This document shows positions 35,917 through 45,600 of a stretch of 64,000 nucleotides of DNA, in pieces. A program made the translations under genes and the position numbers. The DNA lies in NCBI GenBank assembly GCA_965213575.1, contig CBDBZN010000016.1, positions 1 through 64,000 of the forward strand, in the 5' to 3' direction. Within the stretch, counting starts at the first letter, position 1, and each line of letters starts with the position of its first letter. The DNA comes from JAUHXS01 sp965213575. GTDB lineage: Bacteria > Bacteroidota > Bacteroidia > Chitinophagales > JAUHXS01. The notes beneath the pieces are model-generated. The model had not been told where the DNA came from. It was given only the letters and a program-made list of their open reading frames with translations, and searched no databases.

Positions 35917-37020
35917 ATGTCATTACATTTTCACTCCCTGAAAGTTGCGGATATTATTAGAGAAACACAGGATACCGTTTCTATAGCATTTGAAGTTCCT
36001 GAATCATTGAAGCAAAATTTCGCATATAAATCAGGACAATATCTCAATTTAAAATTTAATATTAACGGTAAAGAAGCCAGAAGGTCATACTCTATCAGCA
36101 GCTGTCCGGGAAAAGACGAATATATTACGGTTACTTGTAAAAAAGTCAGAGATGGATTAGTTTCTAACTATATTAATGATACCTTAAAAAAAGGCGACAC
36201 CGTTGATGTGATGGATCCCGCCGGACATTTCTTTGTAGAAACAGCAGAAGATAATAAGCTTCATTATGTGTTGATTGGTGCCGGAAGCGGTATTACTCCT
36301 TTAGTGTCTATACTTCAAACTGTTTTAATAAAGGAAAAAGGCAGTAAGGTAACATTGTTATATGGCAATAGAAATGAGGAGAATATTATTTTTAAAGATA
36401 AGCTCATCAAGTTGGAAAATGAATTTTCTGAACGTCTAAATATTGTATATTCTATTAGTCAGCCCGGAAGCAGCTGGCAAGGGGCTAAAGGCAGATTGGC
36501 CGGTGACTATTTAAATAAATTATTAAAATCATCAGTTACTACCGATGTGCGAAATGCTTTATTTTTTCTATGTGGGCCCGGAGAGATGATTGAAGGAGCG
36601 GAAAGTGCGTTGATCAGTATGGGCGTGTTTCCGGGCAATATCCATCGCGAATATTTCACCACTCCCGTTACTACCTCGAAGGAGCAAACTATGGTTGATG
36701 TAGAAGAAAACAAGGTTGAAGAAAAAGTAATTGAAGCAAGTTCTGATATAGAATCTGTTACAGTTATTTTAGATGATGAGGAACATATAGTACCATTAGC
36801 ATTAGGACAAAATATTTTAGATGCTGCGATGGAAATCGATCTTGATCCTCCATATTCTTGTCAGAGTGGCATTTGCTCTACTTGCCGCGCAAAATTAATA
36901 TCAGGGAAAGTAAGAATGGATGAAAGAGAAGGATTAACGGAAGAAGAGATTAAAGAAGGATATATCCTTACTTGTCAATCACATCCGTTGACTAATGATG
37001 TGAAAGTTGTATACGATTAG
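35917..37020 (+). CDS. PaaE-like ferredoxin/flavin reductase
   Basis: A 367-residue NAD(P)H-dependent electron-transfer protein with three domains. The FAD domain (about 1-105) has RRSYSISSCP. The NAD(P) domain (about 110-245) has LIGAGSGITPLVSIL and FFLCGPGEMIEGA. A C-terminal plant-type 2Fe-2S ferredoxin (about 275-367) has YSCQSGICSTCRA (C-x4-C-x2-C) and the fourth Cys in ILTCQSHP. This is the order of PaaE, the reductase of phenylacetyl-CoA epoxidase, but no paaABCD genes are nearby, so a phenylacetate role should not be assumed. It lies in the putative mqnC operon and might supply electrons to MqnC or the bacilliredoxin. Confidence 0.9.
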   Translation: MSLHFHSLKVADIIRETQDTVSIAFEVPESLKQNFAYKSGQYLNLKFNINGKEARRSYSISSCPGKDEYITVTCKKVRDGLVSNYINDTLKKGDTVDVMDPAGHFFVETAEDNKLHYVLIGAGSGITPLVSILQTVLIKEKGSKVTLLYGNRNEENIIFKDKLIKLENEFSERLNIVYSISQPGSSWQGAKGRLAGDYLNKLLKSSVTTDVRNALFFLCGPGEMIEGAESALISMGVFPGNIHREYFTTPVTTSKEQTMVDVEENKVEEKVIEASSDIESVTVILDDEEHIVPLALGQNILDAAMEIDLDPPYSCQSGICSTCRAKLISGKVRMDEREGLTEEEIKEGYILTCQSHPLTNDVKVVYD

Positions 37021-37102
37021 TTTTTTTCGAATATTGAAACCATTTTAGTAGAATTTGAGTAATATTTTATTTTGCAAAGGTATCTGAACTTTATCGGTAA
37101 GA

Positions 37103-37555
37103 ATGCGTGCAGTTATTCAAAGAGTTAGTCAAGCATTAGTTACTATTGATCAGCTCCAAAAAGCATCTATACAAAAAGGATTAATGATATTGTTGGGTAT
37201 TGAAGCTGACGATGCCAAAGCAGATATAGAATGGCTTTCCGGAAAAATAGCTCGATTGAGAATTTTTAACGATGAAGAAAGCGTGATGAATCAATCAGTT
37301 TTAGATATTAATGGAGATGTCTTATTGATCAGTCAATTCACCTTGCATGCCAGTACGAAAAAAGGGAACCGTCCTTCCTACATCAAAGCAGCCAGGCCGG
37401 AGGTTGCTATCCCATTATATGAGCAATTTATCCACCAATTAGAATCCGATTTAGGCAAGCCAATTCATACTGGAACTTTTGGAGCGGATATGCAAGTAGC
37501 TTTAGTCAATGAGGGGCCCGTCACTATTATTATCGACAGTAAAAATAAAGAATAG
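37103..37555 (+). CDS. dtd: D-aminoacyl-tRNA deacylase
   Basis: DTD removes D-amino acids (and Gly) from mischarged tRNA. The 150-residue product has the usual length, the start MRAVIQRVSQALVTID, and the catalytic motif SQFTLHAST with Thr. KKGNRPSYIKAARP follows, and the second motif GPVT is in NEGPVTIIIDSK, which normally carries the Gly-cisPro pair. It converges on the giant adhesin gene, with two bases between the stops. Confidence 0.95.
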   Translation: MRAVIQRVSQALVTIDQLQKASIQKGLMILLGIEADDAKADIEWLSGKIARLRIFNDEESVMNQSVLDINGDVLLISQFTLHASTKKGNRPSYIKAARPEVAIPLYEQFIHQLESDLGKPIHTGTFGADMQVALVNEGPVTIIIDSKNKE

Positions 37556-37557
37556 AG

Positions 37558-40500
37558 TTACCTCGCTAACAACACTGTGCCACTTCTTTCCACTTCTTCA
37601 TTACCACCTTCTCCAAACATAGTTGCTTTAAATATATAATTATAGATTCCAATAGGTTGAACTTTTCCATTAAAAGAGCCATCCCATCCGCTGTTGGTTT
37701 GCTCTGTTGAAAAGACTAGTTGCCCCCATCTATTGTATATATCAAAACGAATCACCTCTTTCACACCTGCTTGTACAGGAATAAAAATATCGTTATTACC
37801 ATCCCCATTCGGACTGAAGGCGGAAGGGATTTCTAAGAAAGGATCAATTACAGAAATAGTAATGGTATCTATAAATATACAAGTTCCTAAGCTATCCTCA
37901 ATCGTTACAATATAAGTTATATTTTCTTCAGGATTAGCAATTGGAGAAGGACAATCATTACAGCTTAAATAATCATCCGGAGTCCAATTGTATACATATC
38001 CATCCTGCAATCCTATGATCCGAATAGATGTTCCTAATACAATACTAGTATCACTTAAAGAACTAATAGTTGAAAGGTCAATAACAGTAACAGTAGCAGA
38101 GTCTTTATTCATACAACCAAGTGCGTTTTGAGCAGTCGCTACATATATAGTAGTAATGTTAGGAGTTACTAATACCGTATCATCAGTTATTTCAGTTAAA
38201 TCAATTTGCGGTGACCAAGAATACTCTAAAGGCTCATTTCCCGTAGCATATAGCAGCACGCTCTCTCCTAAGCAAATAGCAGTATCTTGAATTATCTGAA
38301 AGGAAAAGTCTTGTACATCTACCGTGACTTGTTGCGTATCTGCTTCACAATATTGAAAAGTAAAAACTACTTGAAAATCTGTAGTTTGATTAGGAAAAGC
38401 ATCCGTAATTGAAGATGTAGGAGAGCCTACTAAATCATTAGGTGCCCAATTATATTCTTCAGCTCCTGTAGCTCGCAATTGAATGGTATCTCCTATGCAA
38501 ATAGTTGTATCAGGTGTTAAGATTTCTCCAGTTTGATTTGCCACATCAACTGTAAATGAAGTAGAACTGTAACAATTTGTATTTGAATCGGTAAGTAATA
38601 TTCTATAGGTAAGCGTTTGATCGGGGAATATAAACGGATTTTTAATATTAGGATTACTAAGTCCAAAAGCCGGCGTCCATAAAATTATTCCATCATCACT
38701 ATTTAAATTGGCTTGCACGGTATCTCCTAAACATATAGTTATATCATCAGGTTTTTCTATAGAAGGAGACTGTTTTATATCAATTGTTGCTTCTCTGGTA
38801 GTAGTCCAGCATGCATTTGAAATAGTGACCGTGTAAGTAGTGCTATCCATTGGTGATGCAACCGGGTTAGGAATATTGGGATTATTTAAACCTGTAGTTG
38901 GAGCCCAAGAATAAAAATTGCCTCCTAGAGCTTGTAGTTGAACAATTCTGCCTTCACAAATGAACGTATCTAAAGGAGTCACCGTAACATTTATTACGCT
39001 ATCATCTACTTGTATGCTAGAAGTATTATTAAAAACACAACCAGTAACTGTATCTCTAGCGGTAAGCATAAAAATAGTTGTAGCATCAGGAGAGGTTGTA
39101 ACTTGATAATTAGTAGAGTCGTCAACTTCAGTTCCGGGAGACCAATTATATACTATATTAGGTTCTCTAACAGCAGAATGTATAACTCTAGTAGCAGGGA
39201 CATAATCATATAAATTACCATCTGATGTATCACAAGCATTTTCTCCAGAATAGGTGCCAGAAATTTGAGTAGTATTATCCACCTTAATAGAGGCAAAGCT
39301 ATTGGAGTCACTATTAGAATAACACATATCTACATAAACATTTCCTATATCACCTTGTATGAAATATGCGGTATCAAAAATAAAGTAATTCCATCCCTTA
39401 TGCAGGTCTATAGTTTTAGGTAAATAAACGGTGCTTAAGTTTTGATAAAATTCGTATACCCCAAATCCTCCATTAAGAATATTATTAGCATCTTCACATC
39501 CCATTCTTATGGTGAAATTCTCAAAGGTGCTATCTATACCGGTAGAGTCTACGAAAAGTGCAATTCCTAATATTAGTTCGTCTGCAACTAATCCTGCATC
39601 TAATAATGGACCGCCCGCAAAGTACTCGCCGAAGTCGGTAGCATAATTCAGCTTATATTGTAGTCTTTTCATGTCGGTACCTTCTGCATTAAATATGCTT
39701 GTAGAAATATCTAATATAGTTGTGTCAATTACAGTAACAGTATCAATATCTATAGCTATAAGCATTGTATCAGTATAACATCCTCTCGCATTATATATAC
39801 GGCTAATTAAATTGAGTGTATCTCCTATACAAATAGTATTTCCGGGCGGATCAATTAATAGTTCCGCTTTTCGGACGTAAGTGAGTATTATAGTGTCTAT
39901 AGCCTGACAACCATGCCTGGAAGTTACGGTTGCTGTGTAATTAGTAGTTACATCCGGAGTAGCAATAGGCATAAAGCTCATAGGATCAGACAAACTGCTA
40001 TCTGGTGTCCAAACAATTGAATGGCCTTCACCCGCAGTAGGCAGGGCTTGAATTTCTATACCATTTAAATAACACATTAAGGTGTCATTAGTAGTTATTA
40101 AATCAAAAGGTTCTCCTACCCCTATGGTGAGGGAATCTTTGTAAATACAACCTGTAGCAGACTCAACTTCTATATAATATTTGATATCATTGTTAGGACT
40201 GGCTTGAGTGGTAAAAGCATTATTGAAAAATACACTATCGGCTGGTGTCCAGCTATAAGTAAACCCTATAGAATCAACTGCAGTGATCAGCACTTCATCC
40301 AAAATCCAATTATCCTGATTAAGTCCACTGTTAGCTAATTGTCTCCATCTAAATCTCGTATTATTAGTAGCTGCGATTCCCGGAATAGACAATTTTATTT
40401 TAGTAAAATCAGGATAAGAGATTTCATAAAAAGTAGCAATATTATTCCAAGTAATACCATTATCTATAGAGTATTCCAATACAACATCTTCTCCAAAATT

Positions 40501-42621
40501 AGCATTATCGCAAGGGAATGTGCCGTCTGCAATTTTTAAATCAAATGATATAGTACCTCCACCATTTACATTTAAATCTTGGGTAATGGCTTCTCTCGCT
40601 CCAGCCTCATTAAACCAAAGGCCATCACCTGTGGTAGACCCGCAAGCAGTAGATGCTTCACCTCCGGTTACTGCGAGCCAATTAGTACTTATACCGCTAT
40701 TAAAATTATCGTAAAATATCTGTGTTTGTGAATTGGCTTGTAACGTTATCGTATCTCCTCTACAAATTAGTGAATCGGTTGTGGTAGCATTAACTGAGAC
40801 AATATCACTAGGAATTACCTCTACGAACACGCTATCAATTACATCCACACAAAGAGTAGCAGTATAAACTCTACAATAAAACCACATGCTTTCAGGTGGG
40901 TATACTAATGTAGTAGAAGCTATAGGATTATTCACAAAGCTTCTTGGTGACCATTCATATTTATACAAACTGGATGCGGGAGAAACGACAGCGCTAAGTT
41001 GTACAGGCTGCTGTGCACATAAAGAATCTTGTGATTTTATAAAATCGACACCCGGGGGATTAGGAGATTCTACTACATAAGAATATTCTTTAGAGCATAA
41101 AGATGGCAGCTCTAATCCGTGTACAACATAGATTTCTCCCCCGGTTGGCACAACTTTGAAAACATCTCCCATGGCAAGTGTGTCATCAGGGGCAGAGGCT
41201 GTTGTCCAATATGGGTTTTGAAAATTTAGAATATTTATTAATGTTACCGTATCAGAAGTACAATAGATCGTATCTCCTAATCTTGTAACTGGTGAAAAAG
41301 ACCCGGCAGAATATGCATAGCTTCCTTCACCCAGTACACCTCCTGAACGAATACCATAAATATACGCTATAAAACCTTGAGAGGACTTTAAGGAGTGACT
41401 TCCTTGAGTAATTTCTACACTTGCATAAGAAAAAGCTGGATCTGAGGGAAATGTAGAAAATAAAACCGGATTAATTGGTGTATTATCTAATAAAAGTTCC
41501 GCAGTACTAGAAGTAGGAGTAAGTATATTGATAAAATGTCGAAACCCAAAAAGTGTCTGAGTGGTCGTAAATGTAATATCATTAATTCTTTGCGAAGTGG
41601 CATTTAATGCTATCAAGGAAGGATCGCCAGCACCTGCACAAGTACTTCCTTCCAATAATTGAATAACAAATATTTCTTTATCAGATGTAAATACCTGAGG
41701 AGCATTCACACCGTTGGCTTCAAGAAATTCTCCTGCATTCAATATAAACGGTGCTGCTCCATTAATAGTAATGTTTGTGTTGTCTCTATTCGCCATTACT
41801 CGATAACTATACCTATTAGTTCCCGAAATAGGTATCATGTGATATTCTTTACCCCACGTGGTTACAGGGACGTGTTGGTCTACGAGATGATCACAAAAGG
41901 TACAAAATGGGCTACTAGGTATATTAGCACATTCTGCCCCGGCAAATAGAGCAAAAGGCCTACATGATCCACTTTGGTCAGTAGCTTTAATGATGGAACC
42001 TGAAAGATCACCAAAACTTTTTACTTGATAAACCTCGCCCCTGTCCAATGTCGCATAAAATGATGTGCCTGCTGATTTTCCTAATAGGGTGGTAGCTGAT
42101 GGAATAATTTCTACTTCTGTATTATCTGCAGTTGCTACGATTAGAAATTCTGAGGTTAAGCCTTGAAAAACAGATGGATAGGCTAATACTTTATAATCAG
42201 AACCAAGCGAATGTATAGGTAATACTCTTGTTCCATCAGCAGAACCATTTTCAAAATTTACTATAAATACACTTACCGTATCTTCTGTTTCTAATAAAAA
42301 TCCTTTATTTTCTATTTGCTCCGAAAAATCCGCTTCCCCAGTAGTTTTATCAATTTCTATTTCGGTAGTTATATTGGCAGTTACTGTAAAACTTTGAGTG
42401 TAGAGAGACTGAGGCATGGTTATAGTCCCACTTGTGTTTTTATTGGATGAGACATATACATGTAATTTATTATTCTCACTACCTGCACTATTATCATCTA
42501 GATTATCCATAAATCCAAACCAAAACTCTTTCCCTTTGGTAGGGGTAATGTCTTGTTGAGCCGTAATATTGGAATTAACAAATAGAGAAATGAGAATTAA
42601 AAGTAAAATCGATCGTATCAT
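37558..42621 (-). CDS. Giant T9SS type B cargo protein with IgGFc-binding-like domain (downstream paralogue)
   Basis: A 1687-residue exported protein. Signal peptide about 1-21 (ending NITAQ). An IgGFc-binding-like N-terminal region starts at PTKGKEFWFGFM (about 25-440). Next come PKD/Ig-like modules with repeated SLICRGDTITLQ-type Cys strands. A Reelin-like jelly roll lies at about 637-775 (FYDNFNSGIS to NWILDEVLI). Further repeated modules each have LCIGDTIQLRATG-like starts. A type B gliding-motility C-terminal domain (about 1590-1687, PSAFSPNGDGNNDIF to GTVLLAR) ends it. It is a likely surface adhesin or matrix protein. The neighbouring gene is a paralogue with the same domain order; the two sorting domains share 136 identical bases. 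Confidence 0.88.
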   Translation of the reverse strand: MIRSILLLILISLFVNSNITAQQDITPTKGKEFWFGFMDNLDDNSAGSENNKLHVYVSSNKNTSGTITMPQSLYTQSFTVTANITTEIEIDKTTGEADFSEQIENKGFLLETEDTVSVFIVNFENGSADGTRVLPIHSLGSDYKVLAYPSVFQGLTSEFLIVATADNTEVEIIPSATTLLGKSAGTSFYATLDRGEVYQVKSFGDLSGSIIKATDQSGSCRPFALFAGAECANIPSSPFCTFCDHLVDQHVPVTTWGKEYHMIPISGTNRYSYRVMANRDNTNITINGAAPFILNAGEFLEANGVNAPQVFTSDKEIFVIQLLEGSTCAGAGDPSLIALNATSQRINDITFTTTQTLFGFRHFINILTPTSSTAELLLDNTPINPVLFSTFPSDPAFSYASVEITQGSHSLKSSQGFIAYIYGIRSGGVLGEGSYAYSAGSFSPVTRLGDTIYCTSDTVTLINILNFQNPYWTTASAPDDTLAMGDVFKVVPTGGEIYVVHGLELPSLCSKEYSYVVESPNPPGVDFIKSQDSLCAQQPVQLSAVVSPASSLYKYEWSPRSFVNNPIASTTLVYPPESMWFYCRVYTATLCVDVIDSVFVEVIPSDIVSVNATTTDSLICRGDTITLQANSQTQIFYDNFNSGISTNWLAVTGGEASTACGSTTGDGLWFNEAGAREAITQDLNVNGGGTISFDLKIADGTFPCDNANFGEDVVLEYSIDNGITWNNIATFYEISYPDFTKIKLSIPGIAATNNTRFRWRQLANSGLNQDNWILDEVLITAVDSIGFTYSWTPADSVFFNNAFTTQASPNNDIKYYIEVESATGCIYKDSLTIGVGEPFDLITTNDTLMCYLNGIEIQALPTAGEGHSIVWTPDSSLSDPMSFMPIATPDVTTNYTATVTSRHGCQAIDTIILTYVRKAELLIDPPGNTICIGDTLNLISRIYNARGCYTDTMLIAIDIDTVTVIDTTILDISTSIFNAEGTDMKRLQYKLNYATDFGEYFAGGPLLDAGLVADELILGIALFVDSTGIDSTFENFTIRMGCEDANNILNGGFGVYEFYQNLSTVYLPKTIDLHKGWNYFIFDTAYFIQGDIGNVYVDMCYSNSDSNSFASIKVDNTTQISGTYSGENACDTSDGNLYDYVPATRVIHSAVREPNIVYNWSPGTEVDDSTNYQVTTSPDATTIFMLTARDTVTGCVFNNTSSIQVDDSVINVTVTPLDTFICEGRIVQLQALGGNFYSWAPTTGLNNPNIPNPVASPMDSTTYTVTISNACWTTTREATIDIKQSPSIEKPDDITICLGDTVQANLNSDDGIILWTPAFGLSNPNIKNPFIFPDQTLTYRILLTDSNTNCYSSTSFTVDVANQTGEILTPDTTICIGDTIQLRATGAEEYNWAPNDLVGSPTSSITDAFPNQTTDFQVVFTFQYCEADTQQVTVDVQDFSFQIIQDTAICLGESVLLYATGNEPLEYSWSPQIDLTEITDDTVLVTPNITTIYVATAQNALGCMNKDSATVTVIDLSTISSLSDTSIVLGTSIRIIGLQDGYVYNWTPDDYLSCNDCPSPIANPEENITYIVTIEDSLGTCIFIDTITISVIDPFLEIPSAFSPNGDGNNDIFIPVQAGVKEVIRFDIYNRWGQLVFSTEQTNSGWDGSFNGKVQPIGIYNYIFKATMFGEGGNEEVERSGTVLLAR

Positions 42622-42637
42622 ATGAAATATAAAATGG

Positions 42638-42658
42638 CTTGTATATTATAAATATACA
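42638..42658. repeat. 21-bp perfect inverted repeat (9-bp arms)
   Basis: TTGTATATT, three bases ATA, and AATATACAA make a perfect AT-only dyad in the 63-base spacer between the two giant adhesin genes, 17 bases upstream of the downstream gene's start codon. It could be a weak stem or an operator. It is AT-only, so chance is possible. Confidence 0.4.
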
Positions 42659-42684
42659 AAAATTAAATTTATATATTTCACTTC

Positions 42685-45600
42685 CTACCTAGCCAATAAC
42701 ACTGTTCCACTTCTTTCAACCTCGGTGTCCGCCTCTGCAAACATTCTTGCTTTAAAGACATAATTATAGATACCTATTGGTTGCATTTTTCCATTAAAAG
42801 AACCATCCCATCCGCTGTTGGTTTGCTCTGTTGAGAAGACTAGTTGCCCCCATCTATTGTATATATCAAAACGAATCACCTCTTTCACACCTGCTTGTAC
42901 AGGAATAAAAATATCGTTATTACCATCCCCATTCGGACTGAAGGCGGAAGGGATTTCTAAGAAAGGATCAACAACTGTAATGGTAATGGAATCTATATAA
43001 GAACATTTTCCTGAGCTATCTTGCACTAAAACAATATAAGTTATATTTTCAGCCGGAGTAGCAATAGGTTCCGGACAATTATTACAATTTAAATGCTGCT
43101 TCGGAGACCAATCATAAGTATATCCAGGTTCAAGGCCTGTTATGTGAATACTTTCTCCTAAAACAATTGATGTGTCATCTAATAAATTACCTAAGATATT
43201 AATCACTTCTACATTAACAGAATCAGTGCTTTCACAACCTCGAGTGTTTTGAGCAGTCACGTAATAGGTGATAGATTGCCCAGGAGCGACCAATACAGAG
43301 TCATCAGAAATTTCTGTCAAGTTTGTTAAAGGAGACCATATATAGCTTAAGGTTGTGTTGCCCGTAGCATACAGTAGAACTTCTTCTCCGTGACAGATAA
43401 TAGTATCTTCAAACCCTTCGAATAGGAAACTATCTACATTAATGGTTATAGATTGAGTATCCGGCTGGCAGTTTTCGTATGATAAAACCACCGTAAAAGT
43501 AGTGGGCTGATTAGGAAATGCTTCTGTAATAGCAGAGGTATCAAAGCTTAAAAAATCATCAGGGGACCAAAAATATTTTTCTGCTCCCGTAGCTCGAAGT
43601 TGAATAGTATCACCCAAGCAAATAGTGGTATCTGAAGATAATAATTCCCCATTTTCTCTTTCATATACATCCGCAGTAAACGAAACTGAATTAAAACATC
43701 GGCTAATAAAATCAGTCAGAGTAACATTATATGTAAGAGATTGATTGGTAAAAAGAATAGGATTTTTAATATTAGGATTACTTAATCCGTAAGCCGGAGA
43801 CCAATTTATAATTCCTTCATCACTTATTAAATTGAGTTGAACACTATCCCCATAACACAAAGAAATATCATCGAGTGGTTCAATAGAAGGTGATTGCTGA
43901 ACATCTACTACTAAAGATCTTTCAACCGACCAACATGCATTAGAAATAGTTACTGTATAAACAGTGCTATCAGATGGATTGGCTACCGGATTAGGAATTA
44001 AAGGATCATTAAGCCCTGTAATTGGAGACCAGGAATAAAAATTACCTCCGTTAGCATTTAATTGTAGCAGGGCTCCATCGCAAATAAAAGTATCTAAGGG
44101 CATGACTGAAACATCAATTATTGTATCATCTACTTGAATACGAGCAGATTCTTTAAATACACAGCCCGAAGCCGTATCTGTAACGTTTAAGCTATATATA
44201 ACTGTATTTTCAGGAGAAGTTGATATTGTCATAGCTGTCGAGTCATCTACTTCCGTGCCGGGAGACCAGTTGTATATTAATCTTCGGTCATGTACTTTAG
44301 AATGAATTATTCGAGTAGAAGGTACATAATCATAATTTAATCCTATTGAGGTATCACAAGCAGTAGTTGCTGTACTATAACCGGCTTTATTAAATACAGA
44401 TTCAACTTTCATAGATGCAAAACTGTTTGAATCACTGTTCTCATAACAGAAATCTATATGTACCTCTCTTACTTCTCCTTGTAAATAATAAGCAGCATCA
44501 AAAGTAAAGTAATTCCATCCGGTGTCTAAAGTGATTGTTTTAGGAGTAAACACGGTAACTAAATTTTGTGCAAACCCGTAATCTGTAAAAAGGCTTGCCT
44601 CGTCACACGCTAATTTAATCGTGAAATTTTCAAAAGTACTATTTATACCTATTGAATCTATATACAAAGCCACTCCTAAAAGAAGTTCCTCGCTAATTAG
44701 GCCATTATCTATCAGATACCCACTAGCATACAAGCCGCCAGCAAAAGGATTAAAGCTATAATCATTAAGCTCGTATTGAAGGCGTCGTGTATTACTAATT
44801 AAACCGTTAAAGAAATCAGTAGTGCCACTATCAGTAACAAGTGATGTTTCAATTACAGTAGTCGTATCTACAGTGGTTGCAAGTAATGCTGTATCGGTAA
44901 TAGAACAGCCGCTAGCATTAATTATAGTACCGGTTAGTGAAGTAGTATCTCCAATACAAATTGTATCTCCCGGCGGTATTATGATAAGATCAGATTTTCT
45001 GACATAAGATATAGTTATACTATCTTTAGCAGAACATCCGTGTTTCGAAGTAACTTCAACAAAATATTGAGTAGTAACATCCGGTTTAGCTATAGGGGTA
45101 AAGCTTTCCGGAAATGTTAAGCTACTATCAGGAGTCCATACTATTGTATGTCCTTCTCCTGCGGTGGGTAAAGCTTGGAGTTGAATGCCATCTATATAAC
45201 ACATTAAAGTATCATTAGTAGTTAGCAATTCAAAAGGCTCACCTACTCCAACTTTAATAGAATCATTATAAATACATCCTTCGGTAGACTCTGCTCTTAC
45301 ATAATAAGTGATATCTCTTTTAGGTGAAGTATGGGTAGAAAAAGTATTACTGGTAAATACACTATCCGCGGGAGACCAACTGTAAGTAAAATCTGCGGAG
45401 TCAATAGCGGCAATGAGGACTTCATCAATGATCCAATTATCTTCATTTACTCCACTATTAGATAGTTGTCTCCATCTAAAACGGGTAGTAGTAGTTTGAG
45501 CAGGAGCCGGAATAAATAATTTAATTCTCTGAAAAGTAGGATAAGAAGATTCATAGTAAATAGCAAGATCGTTCCACGTAGTTCCGTTATCTATAGAATA

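Noticed and set aside
35917..37020. Phenylacetate degradation locus, from the PaaE-like reductase
   Set aside because: No paaA-D, paaK or thioesterase genes nearby; the domain order is shared by many reductases.
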